From Thiomonas intermedia (lineage in GTDB: Bacteria; Pseudomonadota; Gammaproteobacteria; Burkholderiales; Burkholderiaceae_C): a stretch of 64,000 nucleotides of DNA. The position numbers and the translations under genes were made by a program. The notes under the pieces were generated by a model that was given only the letters and a program-made list of their open reading frames with translations, was not told where the DNA came from and ran no database searches. Positions 29,051 through 38,225 of the stretch are shown piece after piece. Each line of letters begins with the position of its first letter. The stretch's first letter is position 1. The stretch is taken from contig NZ_CP020046.1 in NCBI RefSeq assembly GCF_002028405.1, positions 992,001 to 1,056,000 of the forward strand. Direction: 5' to 3'.

Positions 29051-32000
29051 ATGAACAACACACTCAGAAGCGCTGTCGTCATCGGAACATCTTTCGGCCT
29101 TGCGTTTGCGCCTTGGAGCATGGCACCAAGCGACGCCGGCACCGTGACGACGAGCCAGCCACGCCCGCAAGTGGTCATCGCCATCGGCAACTCGCAATCC
29201 ATGGACGGCGACCTGAGCGGCGCCATCATGACAGGCTCGGGCAATCTCTCCAGCGGCTTGACCAGCCTGTACAACAGCAGTTCGCCGGTGAACTACTCGG
29301 TGCCCTCGGGCTTCTCTCCGCCGATGACCCCGAGCCAGACGGCCTCGGCGCCCTATACCTACAACAATAACGGAACCCTGGTGGACAACGGCGCCAGCCG
29401 TCTGAACGTGGCCAAGGCCGGCATTACCAGCACTCTGTCCAAATATCTGTCGAGCATGGATTTTGCGCTAGCGGATTACTCAACGACTGGCACCAGCCTC
29501 TACACCACTTGGGTGTATTACATGTCGCCGCCCAACGGCTTCACGTTTGCCAATAGCCTGCCCACCAACGGCTTCACCAGTTACTCGACCTACCAGAGCT
29601 TCGTCGCCGCCAACCCAAGCCCCAGTCCCGCACCAACACGCTGGGTGAACAACCCCTGCTATCAATACGGCAGCGCGTCGTCGTCGGTCAAGAGTTACTG
29701 CACGAGTCTGTCGCAATCGGGCCTATACGGGAGTTCCAGTAGCAGCGCGGCCAGCACGCTATCGGGCAACAAATACATGCAGATTGGAGCCTCTAGTGAT
29801 GACCCGAACGTCAACGATGTGCTCTATGCAGGTGGATTGTCGGGCTTGTTCGTCTCCTACAACGGCCCCAATCCGGCTACGCCCTATCCACCCAATTTCA
29901 GCCTGAGCAACTACAAGAACGGCTCGATCTACGTTTCCTACAAGAACACCTCCCCCAATAATGGCGGTTTTGGCACCAGCCCGACCAATGCCGGCTATGT
30001 GCCGTATTCGCCGCAGGTCGTCTATGCCCAGCGCGGCTTTGGCTACTACGTTCAAGGCCTCAGTGCCACGACCGGCGCCACCGTGGTGTCCATGACCAAT
30101 CTGGGCACCAACCCCAGCACCACGACCGTGAACACGGCGATGGTGCCTTTCACGTCGGCGCTGCAGCCCGAGACCAACAGTTCCTCGTCAAAAGAAATCA
30201 AGGCGCTGGCCTATCAGTCGCCCACTGCAGGCCTGGTGCAGGGTGCGGGCAATATTCTGAAAAATCTCACCGCCTCATGTGCGGGCCAGTACGTCATTCT
30301 GGTGACAGATGGTCTGCCCACCATGGATCTGAATATGAACAATTGGCCGCCGCTGGGCAGTGCTGCGGGGCAGGGTTACGGGGTGAACGCGGCCTTTTAT
30401 GGCGTTGCCGGCAACACCGCCTATGGCATCAACGACGACAGCGGCAACGTGCCCAACGGTCAGACCCAGGGCGGACTGGATATCAGCAAGACCAACGACC
30501 AGGCGTTGATCGACACCATCAACGCCATTGCCGCGCTGAACAAGAAGGGAATCAAGACCTATGTCGTCGGCCTGGGCGCGGGGGTGGATGCCAATGCCAA
30601 TCTGGCCGCCTATGCCGCACTTAATGCGATGGCGATTGCAGGAGGCACGGGAACGGAATACCCGGCCAACAACGTCGCGGCTTTCAACACGGCACTGGGC
30701 AGCATCGCCGCCCAGATTTTCAGCAGCACGGCCATATCGGCACCTGTTGCACCTTCGAAAATTCAGGCTGGCTCTCTGATCTACACGGCATCGTCCAACA
30801 ACACCCCTGGATCGATCGGCGGGCACATTCAGGCCTTCCAGACTGTAGCCGCCCCGACCAACGCTGCCAGCGCGCCGATCGGCACGCCCACCGGCCCAGC
30901 GCAGTGGGACGCGGGAGATGGCCCCCACATGACGGCGTCGGCCCGCCAGACGGACCTCCTGACCACTACGGCAACCGCGTCTGGCACAGGGCCTGGCTCT
31001 GGCGGCATCGACACCCTGCAAAACGTCGGCGGCAACAGCAGCAGCGCCAACTACAGCCCTTCTTCTTTCGCCCTGAGTGCCACGACCTGCGTGCCCAATC
31101 TGAAGACTCTATTGGCATACACCGTCGACCCGTCGTTCAACTCGACGGGAGACACGACCAACACGGCCGCGCTGGGTTTTCCCAACGGGGTATCGGGTTG
31201 CTCCTATCTGGCCGGACGACAGCTCAACTGGATGCTTGGAAGTCTCAGCGCCAACGATCAGGTGAACTACCTTGGTGCGCCCTCGAATGCAAACAACGCA
31301 TCGATCGGCGGCTATGGCACCTTCGCCAACAACAACAAGGGCCGCGAAAACCTCCTCACCTTCACGAGCAATGACGGGTTTCTGTATGCCGTCGATGCCA
31401 AGACGGGCAACCTGGTCTGGGGTTGGATGCCCAAGGTGTTCCTGCCCGGCTTGCAGTCCTACACCCAGTTTCAGTCGGCGCAAAACTTCGATGGCGGCTA
31501 CACCCTGGTCGATGCCGTCAACACCACGTCGGCCCCGAAGGCGGCCAACTGGGCCACTTACGTCGTCGGCACGGCCCAGGGCGGCGCTTACCACTATGCG
31601 CTCAAGCTCAGCAGCAATACGTTATCGTCGAGCACCACTCCCGCGACCCCCGTTGCACAGACCTGGGGCATCACCGTCTCGGGTGGCAGTTCTCCCCAGA
31701 TGCAGGCACCAGTCATCGTGAACATCGGAGGCATGCAATACGCAGTGTTCGTCGTCAATACCACCACGGGCAGCGGCGCATCGGCCATCACCACCAGCAC
31801 GCTGTACGAAGTGAACGTGGCAACAGGGCAGGCGGCATCAGGGTCCACGCTGTCTGCCGCGCTGAACATGGGCAGCAACGTCTACGTCAGTAGCGCCTTG
31901 AGCTACGACTCGGGCACGCAGACACTGTGGATGGGCGACAACCAGGGCGGCATCTGGGCCTTGAATCTCTCGGGAACCGCTCCGCAGGACGCGGCGCTTC

Positions 32001-32569
32001 TGCAAAATTACGGCACCACTTCGCCCGCCGCAGCGATCAATTACCTTGGCTACGCCATGGTCAGCGGTGTGCCGTATGTATGGACGGCCTCGCAAAGCCA
32101 GATTACCGTGTTCGCCCTCTCCGGCGCGAATTCACGCATCCTCTGGGCCAGTAGCAATCAAACCGGCCTGCAGTACAGCAATGGTTCGCTGCAACCCGTC
32201 TCCAGCAATGTGGTCATGCCGCTGCAGGCCAATGGGCAGATTTCTGCGGCACCGGCCATCAGTTATGGCACGTTGGTCGTTCCTGTGTATGTTCCACCGG
32301 CAGCGACGTCTTGCGGCCTGGGTAACGGTTACCACGATTATTTTGATCTCGGCTCCGGCGGACTGCCCAAGATACCGCCGGTCATCAATGGCGTAGCCAT
32401 CACCAACGGCATTGTGAACCTTGGAGCAGGCGTCCCGTTGTCACCGAGTGGGTTTGCCACCAGTTCGGGTCTGGTCATGTATGGTCAAACGAATACCAAC
32501 CAAACACCCGTGGTTGTCAACTTCAATGCCCGTGTCCGGAATCCACCCATCGCCTGGCGCCAATATTGA
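29051..32569 (+). CDS. pilY1: Pilus tip adhesin / assembly factor PilY1
   Basis: PilY1 sits at the pilus tip, promotes assembly and surface attachment, and acts in surface sensing. The 1172-residue protein has a signal sequence, an N-terminal von Willebrand A-like region (GNSQSMDGD at 46-54; GQYVILVTDGLPTMDL near residue 415), a Ser/Gly/Asn-rich middle, and a C-terminal beta-propeller (NDGFLYAVDAKTGNLVWGWMPKVF; GDNQGGIWALNLSG). The first MIDAS position is Asn instead of Asp (GNSQS for DxSxS), so metal binding at that site may differ. It directly follows pilX. Confidence 0.93.
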   Translation: MNNTLRSAVVIGTSFGLAFAPWSMAPSDAGTVTTSQPRPQVVIAIGNSQSMDGDLSGAIMTGSGNLSSGLTSLYNSSSPVNYSVPSGFSPPMTPSQTASAPYTYNNNGTLVDNGASRLNVAKAGITSTLSKYLSSMDFALADYSTTGTSLYTTWVYYMSPPNGFTFANSLPTNGFTSYSTYQSFVAANPSPSPAPTRWVNNPCYQYGSASSSVKSYCTSLSQSGLYGSSSSSAASTLSGNKYMQIGASSDDPNVNDVLYAGGLSGLFVSYNGPNPATPYPPNFSLSNYKNGSIYVSYKNTSPNNGGFGTSPTNAGYVPYSPQVVYAQRGFGYYVQGLSATTGATVVSMTNLGTNPSTTTVNTAMVPFTSALQPETNSSSSKEIKALAYQSPTAGLVQGAGNILKNLTASCAGQYVILVTDGLPTMDLNMNNWPPLGSAAGQGYGVNAAFYGVAGNTAYGINDDSGNVPNGQTQGGLDISKTNDQALIDTINAIAALNKKGIKTYVVGLGAGVDANANLAAYAALNAMAIAGGTGTEYPANNVAAFNTALGSIAAQIFSSTAISAPVAPSKIQAGSLIYTASSNNTPGSIGGHIQAFQTVAAPTNAASAPIGTPTGPAQWDAGDGPHMTASARQTDLLTTTATASGTGPGSGGIDTLQNVGGNSSSANYSPSSFALSATTCVPNLKTLLAYTVDPSFNSTGDTTNTAALGFPNGVSGCSYLAGRQLNWMLGSLSANDQVNYLGAPSNANNASIGGYGTFANNNKGRENLLTFTSNDGFLYAVDAKTGNLVWGWMPKVFLPGLQSYTQFQSAQNFDGGYTLVDAVNTTSAPKAANWATYVVGTAQGGAYHYALKLSSNTLSSSTTPATPVAQTWGITVSGGSSPQMQAPVIVNIGGMQYAVFVVNTTTGSGASAITTSTLYEVNVATGQAASGSTLSAALNMGSNVYVSSALSYDSGTQTLWMGDNQGGIWALNLSGTAPQDAALLQNYGTTSPAAAINYLGYAMVSGVPYVWTASQSQITVFALSGANSRILWASSNQTGLQYSNGSLQPVSSNVVMPLQANGQISAAPAISYGTLVVPVYVPPAATSCGLGNGYHDYFDLGSGGLPKIPPVINGVAITNGIVNLGAGVPLSPSGFATSSGLVMYGQTNTNQTPVVVNFNARVRNPPIAWRQY

Positions 32570-32582
32570 TCTGTAGTCAGTA

Positions 32583-32610
32583 CGCGCTGTGGAGTTTCAG
32601 CCACAGCGCG
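32583..32610. other. Perfect hairpin between pilY1 and the last pilin gene
   Basis: CGCGCTGTGG and CCACAGCGCG form a 10-bp perfect stem with an 8-base loop, 13 bases after the pilY1 stop. No T run follows, so it is not a classical terminator. It could cause partial termination or protect the 3' end of the operon mRNA. Confidence 0.6.
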
Positions 32611-32700
32611 GCTGCAGCGTTGTGAAATATGCCGCAATTCGTCCTCCGCGGTACGCATACGTCTTGTGGTCCACGGTCTGCGCGCGTTACAGACCGTGAC

Positions 32701-33177
32701 ATGATGTTCATTCTCCCACCCCCCATACAAGGCAAACGTCTGGGGGGCTTCACCCTTCTCGAGTTGTTGATGGCGCTGGTCTTGATCGGCGTACTCACGG
32801 CCATCGCCTTGCCCATCTACAGCGGCTATCGCCTCAAGATCGAAAATGCGCAGGTACAGCAAGACGTGGTATCCATCTCTGCGGCCATCCAGAGCTATTG
32901 GATTTATAACCGCGCGCTGCCCAACACCCTGGCCGACATTGGCATGGGGGGCAAACTCTACCCCTGCGGCAATCCTTACGTCTACTACAACATCGAGGAA
33001 AACGGCAAAGGCCACGCGCGCAAGGACAAGGCGCTCAATCCCATCAACACCGATTTCGACCCCTACCGCATGGGGCAAAACGGGCAGACCAAATCGCAGA
33101 TCAGCAACAAGGTCAGCCTAGACGACATCATCCGTGCGAACAATGGCGCCTACGTCGGGCTCGCCTCCAACTATTGA
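32701..33177 (+). CDS. GspG-like type IV pilin
   Basis: The 158-residue prepilin has the cleavage site LGG|FTLLELLMALVLIGVLTAIALPIYSGY (Gly16, Glu at mature position 5). Its C-terminal half resembles GspG-type pseudopilins (GNPYVYYNIEENG, NTDFDPYRMGQNGQ, DDIIRANNGAYVGLAS) including Asp residues that bind calcium in GspG. It is separated from pilY1 by about 130 bases and may be a minor pilin of the same machine. ATG 32701 is chosen because it gives a normal leader. Confidence 0.8.
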   Translation: MMFILPPPIQGKRLGGFTLLELLMALVLIGVLTAIALPIYSGYRLKIENAQVQQDVVSISAAIQSYWIYNRALPNTLADIGMGGKLYPCGNPYVYYNIEENGKGHARKDKALNPINTDFDPYRMGQNGQTKSQISNKVSLDDIIRANNGAYVGLASNY

Positions 33178-33501
33178 CGCTTTGGTCCTGAGCCACACGT
33201 CTGCCGATAAAGCCGCGTCGCCATAGATTGCCCCATGCGTGCCCCTCGCGTTTCCCCACGGGTATTCGGCAGCCATCTGGCAAGGCAATTGTTCGCCGTG
33301 TTCGTTCTGGCGGCATCGGACTGGTTGTCGAGCACGGCGGTGCACGACGTGGCGCGTCAGCTCTATCTGCAACACCAGGAGCGTGCGACACGACAGATCA
33401 GCCGCCAGGTGTCATCTATCTCTATTCCCGTCCCGTGGCCTTCGCAGAATTTGAACAGCTGCCAGGGTTGCCCCACATACCAGCGAATCGCTAAAAAATT
33501 T
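33178..33501 (+). pseudogene. Probable decayed start of a membrane sensor gene
   Basis: This 324-base gap has no intact gene. From ATG 33235 a frame reads RVFGSHLARQLFAVFVLAA and then VARQLYLQHQERATRQISRQV, which looks like the first membrane helix and following helix of a two-component or cyclic-di-GMP sensor; the similarity then fades and the frame continues only as the reverse of the methyltransferase gene. It is interpreted as the 5' remnant of a deleted gene. This rests on sequence style only. Confidence 0.35.
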
Positions 33502-34344
33502 TTAGGCACACCGCCGCAGATAAAACCCGTGATACACGTCGAGCGAGTGCTCGGGTTCGAAGGCGATGTGGCAGTGCTTGTCGGGGTTTTGCCAGCGGTC
33601 GACGATCTGGTAGCCCAGCCGCGTGAGGCCTTCGAGAAAGGGCGCGTAGGCGGCGATGCGGTAGGGGCAGAAGGCGGTGCCGATGCTCTGCAGGGTGAAG
33701 TAATCCTGCCCACCGTTGTCGAGCACATGCAGCGGCGTGAGGTTGAGGATGATGTGGCGCGGCAGTTGCGCCCCGCCCTGCGCCAGTGCGGCCAGCCGCT
33801 GCGTCAGGGTGTCGGGCAGGTACTGCAGCACGCCCAGTGCCAGCAGCACATCCACACCGCCCGCGCCGACGAAGTCGCCGTTGAAACCCAGGCGCCCTGC
33901 GGGGTCGCGTTCGCGGGCGATCTCCATGCCGCGCACCATGACGGCGGGCACGTCGCTCACCGTCCAGCGCAGCTTGGCGGGATAGTCGAGGTAACGCTGA
34001 TAGCCGTAGTAGCCGATGCCGATATGCCCGCCCAGATCGAACACCGAACTCTGCCCCTGGGCGAACAGCTTCTGCAGCCAGAAGATGACGGGATAGTCGC
34101 TGGGATAGATGCGCTTGATGCGCTCCAGATACATGCCGGCGGCGTCGGCGTTGTCGTAGCCCAGCGGCCGCGTGCTCGGCGCGCTGGCCTGTGCGGCATC
34201 AAACGTGGCGTAGATGCCCCGGAACAGATTGGCGTCGGTATTGCTGGCAAAGGTGGCCTCGGCCCGCTGGCGCCGGAGTTGCCCCAGAGGCGGCAGTTCG
34301 GCCAGGCGGTCGAGGGTGGCGTGAGCTTGTTCGAGCAGGTGCAT
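33502..34344 (-). CDS. Putative methyltransferase, TIGR04325-like family
   Basis: The 280-residue product has a SAM-binding motif I (SSVFDLGGHIGIGYYGYQRY), an acidic residue after the second strand (WTVSDVPAVMVRGMEIARE), a motif-IV like segment (VDVLLALGVLQYLPDTL) and a C-terminal His/Tyr-rich tail. The layout fits the putative methyltransferase family TIGR04325, whose substrate is generally unknown and which often appears with surface polysaccharide genes. None of those is adjacent. It is convergent with the sensor remnant. Confidence 0.75.
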   Translation of the reverse strand: MHLLEQAHATLDRLAELPPLGQLRRQRAEATFASNTDANLFRGIYATFDAAQASAPSTRPLGYDNADAAGMYLERIKRIYPSDYPVIFWLQKLFAQGQSSVFDLGGHIGIGYYGYQRYLDYPAKLRWTVSDVPAVMVRGMEIARERDPAGRLGFNGDFVGAGGVDVLLALGVLQYLPDTLTQRLAALAQGGAQLPRHIILNLTPLHVLDNGGQDYFTLQSIGTAFCPYRIAAYAPFLEGLTRLGYQIVDRWQNPDKHCHIAFEPEHSLDVYHGFYLRRCA

Positions 34345-34406
34345 GGCGTCGGACGAGGGATTTCGGAATGTCCAATTGGGCTCGAATGATGGACATTTGG
34401 CTACCC

Positions 34407-35303
34407 CTACTCGCGGTGATCCAAGCCCTGCGACATCTGGGCTGAGCGCTGTGCCGCGGTCTGTTCAGGCGGCCCCTGCGCGCTCAATGCCCGGTCGGGC
34501 GGGCCGAAAAGCTGGACCAGGCGCGCTCTGAGGCCACGCGCCCGAACGGCGTCGCCCAGCATGGCCCGCCACTCGTGAAACGTCAGCGTGATGGGGTTGT
34601 GGCTGCGCACCGGATGGGTGATGCCATACACGCAGGGATCGGCCGGATCTTCCGGGGTGAAGCTGCCGAACAGCTTGTCCCAGATGATGAAGACTCCGGC
34701 GTAGTTGCGATCGATGTATTGCGGATTGCGCGCGTGGTGCACCCGGTGATGCGATGGGGTGTTGAACACCGCTTCGAGCCAACCCAACCTGCCGACGGCC
34801 TCGGTGTGCACGAAAAACTGGAAGGCCAGATTGAGCGCCACCACGGTCACGATATGGGCAGGCGCAAAACCGATGAAGGCCAGCGGCAGCCAGAACAGCC
34901 ACATGCCCGAAATCGGATAGGTGAGGCTTTGGCGGAAGGCGGTCGAGAGGTTGAGCCGCTCCGACGAGTGATGCGTCACATGCGAAGCCCAAAGCCAGCG
35001 CACGCGGTGGCTGGTGCGATGAAACCCGTAATAGAAAAGGTCCTGCGCCACCACCAGCAGCGCCACACTCCACCAGCTTGCCGGAATGTCAAACAGCCGG
35101 TGCCGCCAGAGCCCGACGAACAGGCCGAAGGTCAGCAGCCAGGCCAGCGCATCGGCCCCCTGATGCATCAAGGCGAGCGCGGCGTTGGATGTCGTGTCGG
35201 CCCAGGTGTAATGGCTGCGGCCCGCGCGCCGCAGATACCAGGCCTCCCAGGCGATGAAGCCCAGAAACACGGGGGCAAGCGCGAGCAGGAGAAGGCTGTC
35301 CAT
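34407..35303 (-). CDS. Sterol desaturase / fatty acid hydroxylase family membrane protein
   Basis: The 298-residue product is a di-iron membrane oxygenase of the fatty acid hydroxylase superfamily. Membrane helices surround the three histidine clusters that bind iron: HRTSH, HVTHH and HHRVHH, the last in NTPSHHRVHHARNPQYIDRNY. ATG 35303 (MDSLLLLALAPVF) starts right before the first helix; the longer frame upstream is not protein-like. The substrate (lipid, sterol or carotenoid) cannot be told. The adjacent SRPBCC gene on the same strand suggests a short operon. Confidence 0.88.
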   Translation of the reverse strand: MDSLLLLALAPVFLGFIAWEAWYLRRAGRSHYTWADTTSNAALALMHQGADALAWLLTFGLFVGLWRHRLFDIPASWWSVALLVVAQDLFYYGFHRTSHRVRWLWASHVTHHSSERLNLSTAFRQSLTYPISGMWLFWLPLAFIGFAPAHIVTVVALNLAFQFFVHTEAVGRLGWLEAVFNTPSHHRVHHARNPQYIDRNYAGVFIIWDKLFGSFTPEDPADPCVYGITHPVRSHNPITLTFHEWRAMLGDAVRARGLRARLVQLFGPPDRALSAQGPPEQTAAQRSAQMSQGLDHRE

Positions 35304-35320
35304 CGGCCATCGCAGAGCGG

Positions 35321-35815
35321 TCAGGGCGTGGGGGTGCCGGCAGGGTTCCGAGTCGCGGCGCACTGCGCATGCATGGCCGCGAGACAGCGTTGCATGGCTG
35401 GCTGCATGCAACAGCGCAACAACAGGCCGACTGCCCAGCGCGACAGGGCTCCACGCGGCGTGAAGGTGTATTGCCATTCGACCTCGCACCCTACGGTGCT
35501 GTCGACGAAGGTCCAGCGCGCCTGGCCCAGGCAGACCAGCCAGGAGAACGGCGGCCGGAAGCCGCTCAGGGTGTAGGCGTGCAGGCCCGGCCGGTCGAGT
35601 GCCGTGACCTGCTCGGTCAGCACCGATCCGTCGCTATTGGCCACCAGCCGGGTGCACCCCACCGCCAGGGGCGAAAGCGCGGTGATGCGGCGAATCGACG
35701 GGATCGGCCCATACCCGCGAAACAGCGGTGCAAACCGCTCCGGGTCGACCGAAAGATCGAACGCCTGCGCGGCGCTGCAGCGCAGACTTGCGCGGGCAAT
35801 GCAGGTGGGCGGCAT
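35321..35815 (-). CDS. SRPBCC (START-like) ligand-binding protein
   Basis: The 164-residue product fits the START/polyketide-cyclase fold: an N-terminal strand and helix (DLSVDPERFAPLFRGYGPIPSIRRITAL), central strands (VLTEQVTALDRPGLHAYTLSGF), a Trp-rich sheet (WTFVDSTVGCEVEWQYTFTP) and a long C-terminal helix. Such proteins bind or modify hydrophobic ligands. It is 17 bases upstream of the fatty acid hydroxylase on the same strand, so a shared lipid substrate is possible. ATG 35815 lies inside the gap after the lysR stop. Confidence 0.7.
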   Translation of the reverse strand: MPPTCIARASLRCSAAQAFDLSVDPERFAPLFRGYGPIPSIRRITALSPLAVGCTRLVANSDGSVLTEQVTALDRPGLHAYTLSGFRPPFSWLVCLGQARWTFVDSTVGCEVEWQYTFTPRGALSRWAVGLLLRCCMQPAMQRCLAAMHAQCAATRNPAGTPTP

Positions 35816-35834
35816 GGCGGTGTTGGCGGACGGC

Positions 35835-36725
35835 TCAGGGCTGATCGAAAGAGTCCACAAGATAGTCGATGAACACCCGCACCTTGGGCGGCAGGTAGCG
35901 GTTGGGCAGGTAGAGGGCGAAGAGTTCGGCGCGGCTGGGCGGGGCGTAGGCGGCGAGCACTTCGCGCAGCGAGCCATCGAGCAGGTTCTGGCGCACCGCA
36001 TAGTCGCGCATGTACGCCACGCCGACGCCGCCGCAGGCGGCGCGGCGCAGGGCTTCGGTGCTGTTGCTGCGCAAGCTGCCCCGAACCGGCACGACCAGCG
36101 CGCGGCCGTCCTGCTCGAACGCCCAGGTGCCGGCGCCTTCAGCCTGGGGGTAGATGAGGCAGTTGTGCTGCGCCAGATCCTGCGGGGTCAGGGGCGTGCC
36201 GCGCCGCTGCAGATAGGCGTCGGCCGCACAGGCCACGCGGCGGATGCGGTGCAGCGGCCGAGCCACCAGCCCCTCGGGAGGGCGCGCGGTCAGGCGGATC
36301 GCCAAATCGAAGCCGTCTTCGGCCAGATCGACCTGGCGGTCACTGGCGTCGAGTTCGAGCTGCACGTCGGGGTAGCGTTCGAGAAAGGCCGGCAGCAGCG
36401 GCGCCAGGCTGCCGTTGGCGAAGGCCACGGGCGCACTCACCCGCAACTGCCCGCGCGGCGACTGATGAAACTGGCTCACCGCGGCTTCGGCCGTCTGGGC
36501 GATGTCGAGCAGTTGGGCGCAATGCGTGTGAAACGCCGAGCCCGCCTCGCTGAGGCTGAGATGCCGCGTGGTGCGGTTGAGCAGGCGCGTGCCCAGTTGT
36601 TGCTCCAGGCGCGCCACCTGTTTGCTCACCACGGGCAGCGACATGCCCAGGCTGCGGGCGGCCTCGGAGAAGGAATGCGTCTCCACCACGCGGGCGAAGG
36701 TGCGGCATGCATCCAGGTCGAGCAT
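35835..36725 (-). CDS. LysR-family transcriptional regulator
   Basis: The 296-residue protein has the N-terminal winged helix-turn-helix (FARVVETHSFSEAARSLGMSLPVVSKQVARLEQQLGTRLLNR pattern, residues about 8-50) and the periplasmic-binding-like effector domain (from about 90). It belongs to the CrgA/DsdC-like group common in Burkholderiales. It is divergent from an EamA transporter gene; an inverted repeat in the shared promoter is a probable operator, so it likely controls the transporter and itself. Confidence 0.92.
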   Translation of the reverse strand: MLDLDACRTFARVVETHSFSEAARSLGMSLPVVSKQVARLEQQLGTRLLNRTTRHLSLSEAGSAFHTHCAQLLDIAQTAEAAVSQFHQSPRGQLRVSAPVAFANGSLAPLLPAFLERYPDVQLELDASDRQVDLAEDGFDLAIRLTARPPEGLVARPLHRIRRVACAADAYLQRRGTPLTPQDLAQHNCLIYPQAEGAGTWAFEQDGRALVVPVRGSLRSNSTEALRRAACGGVGVAYMRDYAVRQNLLDGSLREVLAAYAPPSRAELFALYLPNRYLPPKVRVFIDYLVDSFDQP

Positions 36726-36739
36726 CGTGCCTCCAATAT

Positions 36740-36766
36740 TTCCAATTCAGAAATAAATAATTGGAA
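36740..36766. promoter_or_regulatory. LysR-type operator between lysR and the EamA gene
   Basis: TTCCAATT and AATTGGAA form a perfect 8-bp dyad separated by 11 bases, within an AT-rich intergenic region of 109 bases. Dyad size and spacing fit the T-N11-A type site of LysR regulators. It lies 14 bases from the lysR start. Confidence 0.7.
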
Positions 36767-36834
36767 TTTTGCACCTTTATCAAAATTTCGGAAATTCATA
36801 CGCTTCGTCTCTCCACGATATTCAGGAGGACGCC

Positions 36835-37797
36835 ATGAATCGGAGTTTGAGCTTTCCCCAGGCGCTGGGGGCGTTGGGTGTGGCGGCGATGGCCTGGGGC
36901 GGCATGTTGCCGCTGGCCAAGGCCTTGATGCTGCACATGGATGTGTTCGTCATGACCGCCATCCGTTACGGGCTGGCGGCACCGCTCTTCCTGCTCGCCC
37001 TGGCCTGGAAGGAAGGTCGGCCTGCGCTTCGGCTCGACGGCCGCGGCTGGCAACTGGCCGCCCTGGGCAGCCTGGGCTTCGCCGGCTTCAATCTGCTGGG
37101 CTACGAAGGTCTGCGACACACCCAGCCTCAACAGGCCGCCATCATCATCGCGCTGATGCCGCTGCTCAGCGCCCTTGTCAACTGGGCGCTCAACGGGGTG
37201 CGACCCAGCGCGGGCACCTGGGCGAGCATCGGCCTGTCCTTGCTTGGCGTGGCGCTGGTGCTCAGCAACGGCAACCCCGCGCACCTTCTGGCGGATAACC
37301 ACCTCGGCGGCGACGGCCTGGTGCTGCTGGGCGTGCTGTGCTGGGTGATCTATACGCTGGCGGCGCGCCGGTATCCGGCCTGGTCATCGCTGCGCTACAC
37401 CGCCTGGACCTGCGCCTTCGGCGCCCTGAGCATCGTGGGCATCGCCGTTCTGGCGGTGGCCCTGGGCCATGCGGACTTGCCGACCCTGCCCGTCTTGCGG
37501 GAGTCGGCCTGGGGGCTTGCCTACCTCGTGTTGATCGCCGCCTTCATCGCGGTGCTGGGCTGGAATGCAGGCATCCAGCGCGTGGGCGCCTCGGTGGGCG
37601 TGCTGTTCATCAACTTCGTCCCGGTAACGGCCTTCGGCATCGCCTTGTTTCAGGGCGTGCACATCGGCGGCGCGGAAGTGCTCGGCGCGGGGCTGGTGAT
37701 GCTGGCCCTGCTGCTCAACAGCGCGCTGGCGCATCCGCGCCTGAAGACCTTGCTGTCGCGCAGGCAGCCCGCGCGCATCTGCACGCAAGAAGTCTGA
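36835..37797 (+). CDS. EamA/DMT-family transporter
   Basis: The 320-residue product has ten predicted membrane helices in two EamA repeats (first about residues 10-140, second about 155-300), typical of drug/metabolite transporters that export amino acids or small metabolites. Conserved features are GLAAPLFLLAL, YEGLRHTQPQQAAIIIALMPLLSALV and the repeat-two NAGIQRVGASVGVLFINFVPV. An AGGAGG ribosome binding site precedes ATG 36835. The divergent LysR gene is the probable regulator. Substrate unknown. Confidence 0.9.
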   Translation: MNRSLSFPQALGALGVAAMAWGGMLPLAKALMLHMDVFVMTAIRYGLAAPLFLLALAWKEGRPALRLDGRGWQLAALGSLGFAGFNLLGYEGLRHTQPQQAAIIIALMPLLSALVNWALNGVRPSAGTWASIGLSLLGVALVLSNGNPAHLLADNHLGGDGLVLLGVLCWVIYTLAARRYPAWSSLRYTAWTCAFGALSIVGIAVLAVALGHADLPTLPVLRESAWGLAYLVLIAAFIAVLGWNAGIQRVGASVGVLFINFVPVTAFGIALFQGVHIGGAEVLGAGLVMLALLLNSALAHPRLKTLLSRRQPARICTQEV

Positions 37798-37816
37798 GCC
37801 GCGAAGCGTTCAGACT
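37791..37816. other. Hairpin spanning two convergent stop codons
   Basis: AGTCTGA and TCAGACT are perfect 7-bp arms that contain the stop codons of the EamA gene and of the convergent VOC gene. No T run is present. It may act as a weak bidirectional end signal. Confidence 0.4.
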
Positions 37817-38223
37817 GCGGCGCGACACACGGCGGCGAGCTTGTTGCCGTCGGGGTCGCGCACATAGGCGGCGTAAAAGTCAGGGCCGTAGTGCGGGCGC
37901 AGAGCGGGTGCGCCTTCGCTGCACCCGCCATGCGCCAGCGCGGCAGCGTGAAAGGCATCGACCTGCGCCCGGCTCATGGCCGCCAGCGCCACCATGCTGC
38001 CGTTGCCCGTAGTGGCAGGCTGGCCGTCGAAGGGCTTGCACAGCCACAGCGCCCGTTCCACCCGCCCCTCGTCGGCATAGCGGCCCCAGCCGATTTCATG
38101 GCTGGGATCGTCATCTTCCGTCACGCATCGTGCATGGCCCAGCGTGGCCAGCACGGGGTCGTAGAACGCGGCCGCGCGGACGAGATCGTTGGTGCCGAGC
38201 ATGAGGTAGGTGAACATGGTCAT
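37810..38223 (-). CDS. VOC (glyoxalase/dioxygenase) superfamily protein
   Basis: The 137-residue product shows one glyoxalase-like module pair: FTYLMLGTNDLVRAAAFYDPVLATLG at the N-terminus, a central strand with GRYADEG, then HGGCSEGAPALRPHYGPDFYAAYVRDPDGNKLAAVC at the C-terminus. This is the common single-domain VOC type in proteobacteria. No specific enzyme activity can be assigned. Confidence 0.85.
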   Translation of the reverse strand: MTMFTYLMLGTNDLVRAAAFYDPVLATLGHARCVTEDDDPSHEIGWGRYADEGRVERALWLCKPFDGQPATTGNGSMVALAAMSRAQVDAFHAAALAHGGCSEGAPALRPHYGPDFYAAYVRDPDGNKLAAVCRAAV

Positions 38224-38225
38224 GC

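Noticed and set aside
33235..34389. 384-residue protein on the plus strand
   Set aside because: Only the first 60 or so residues look protein-like; the rest is the reverse of the methyltransferase gene.
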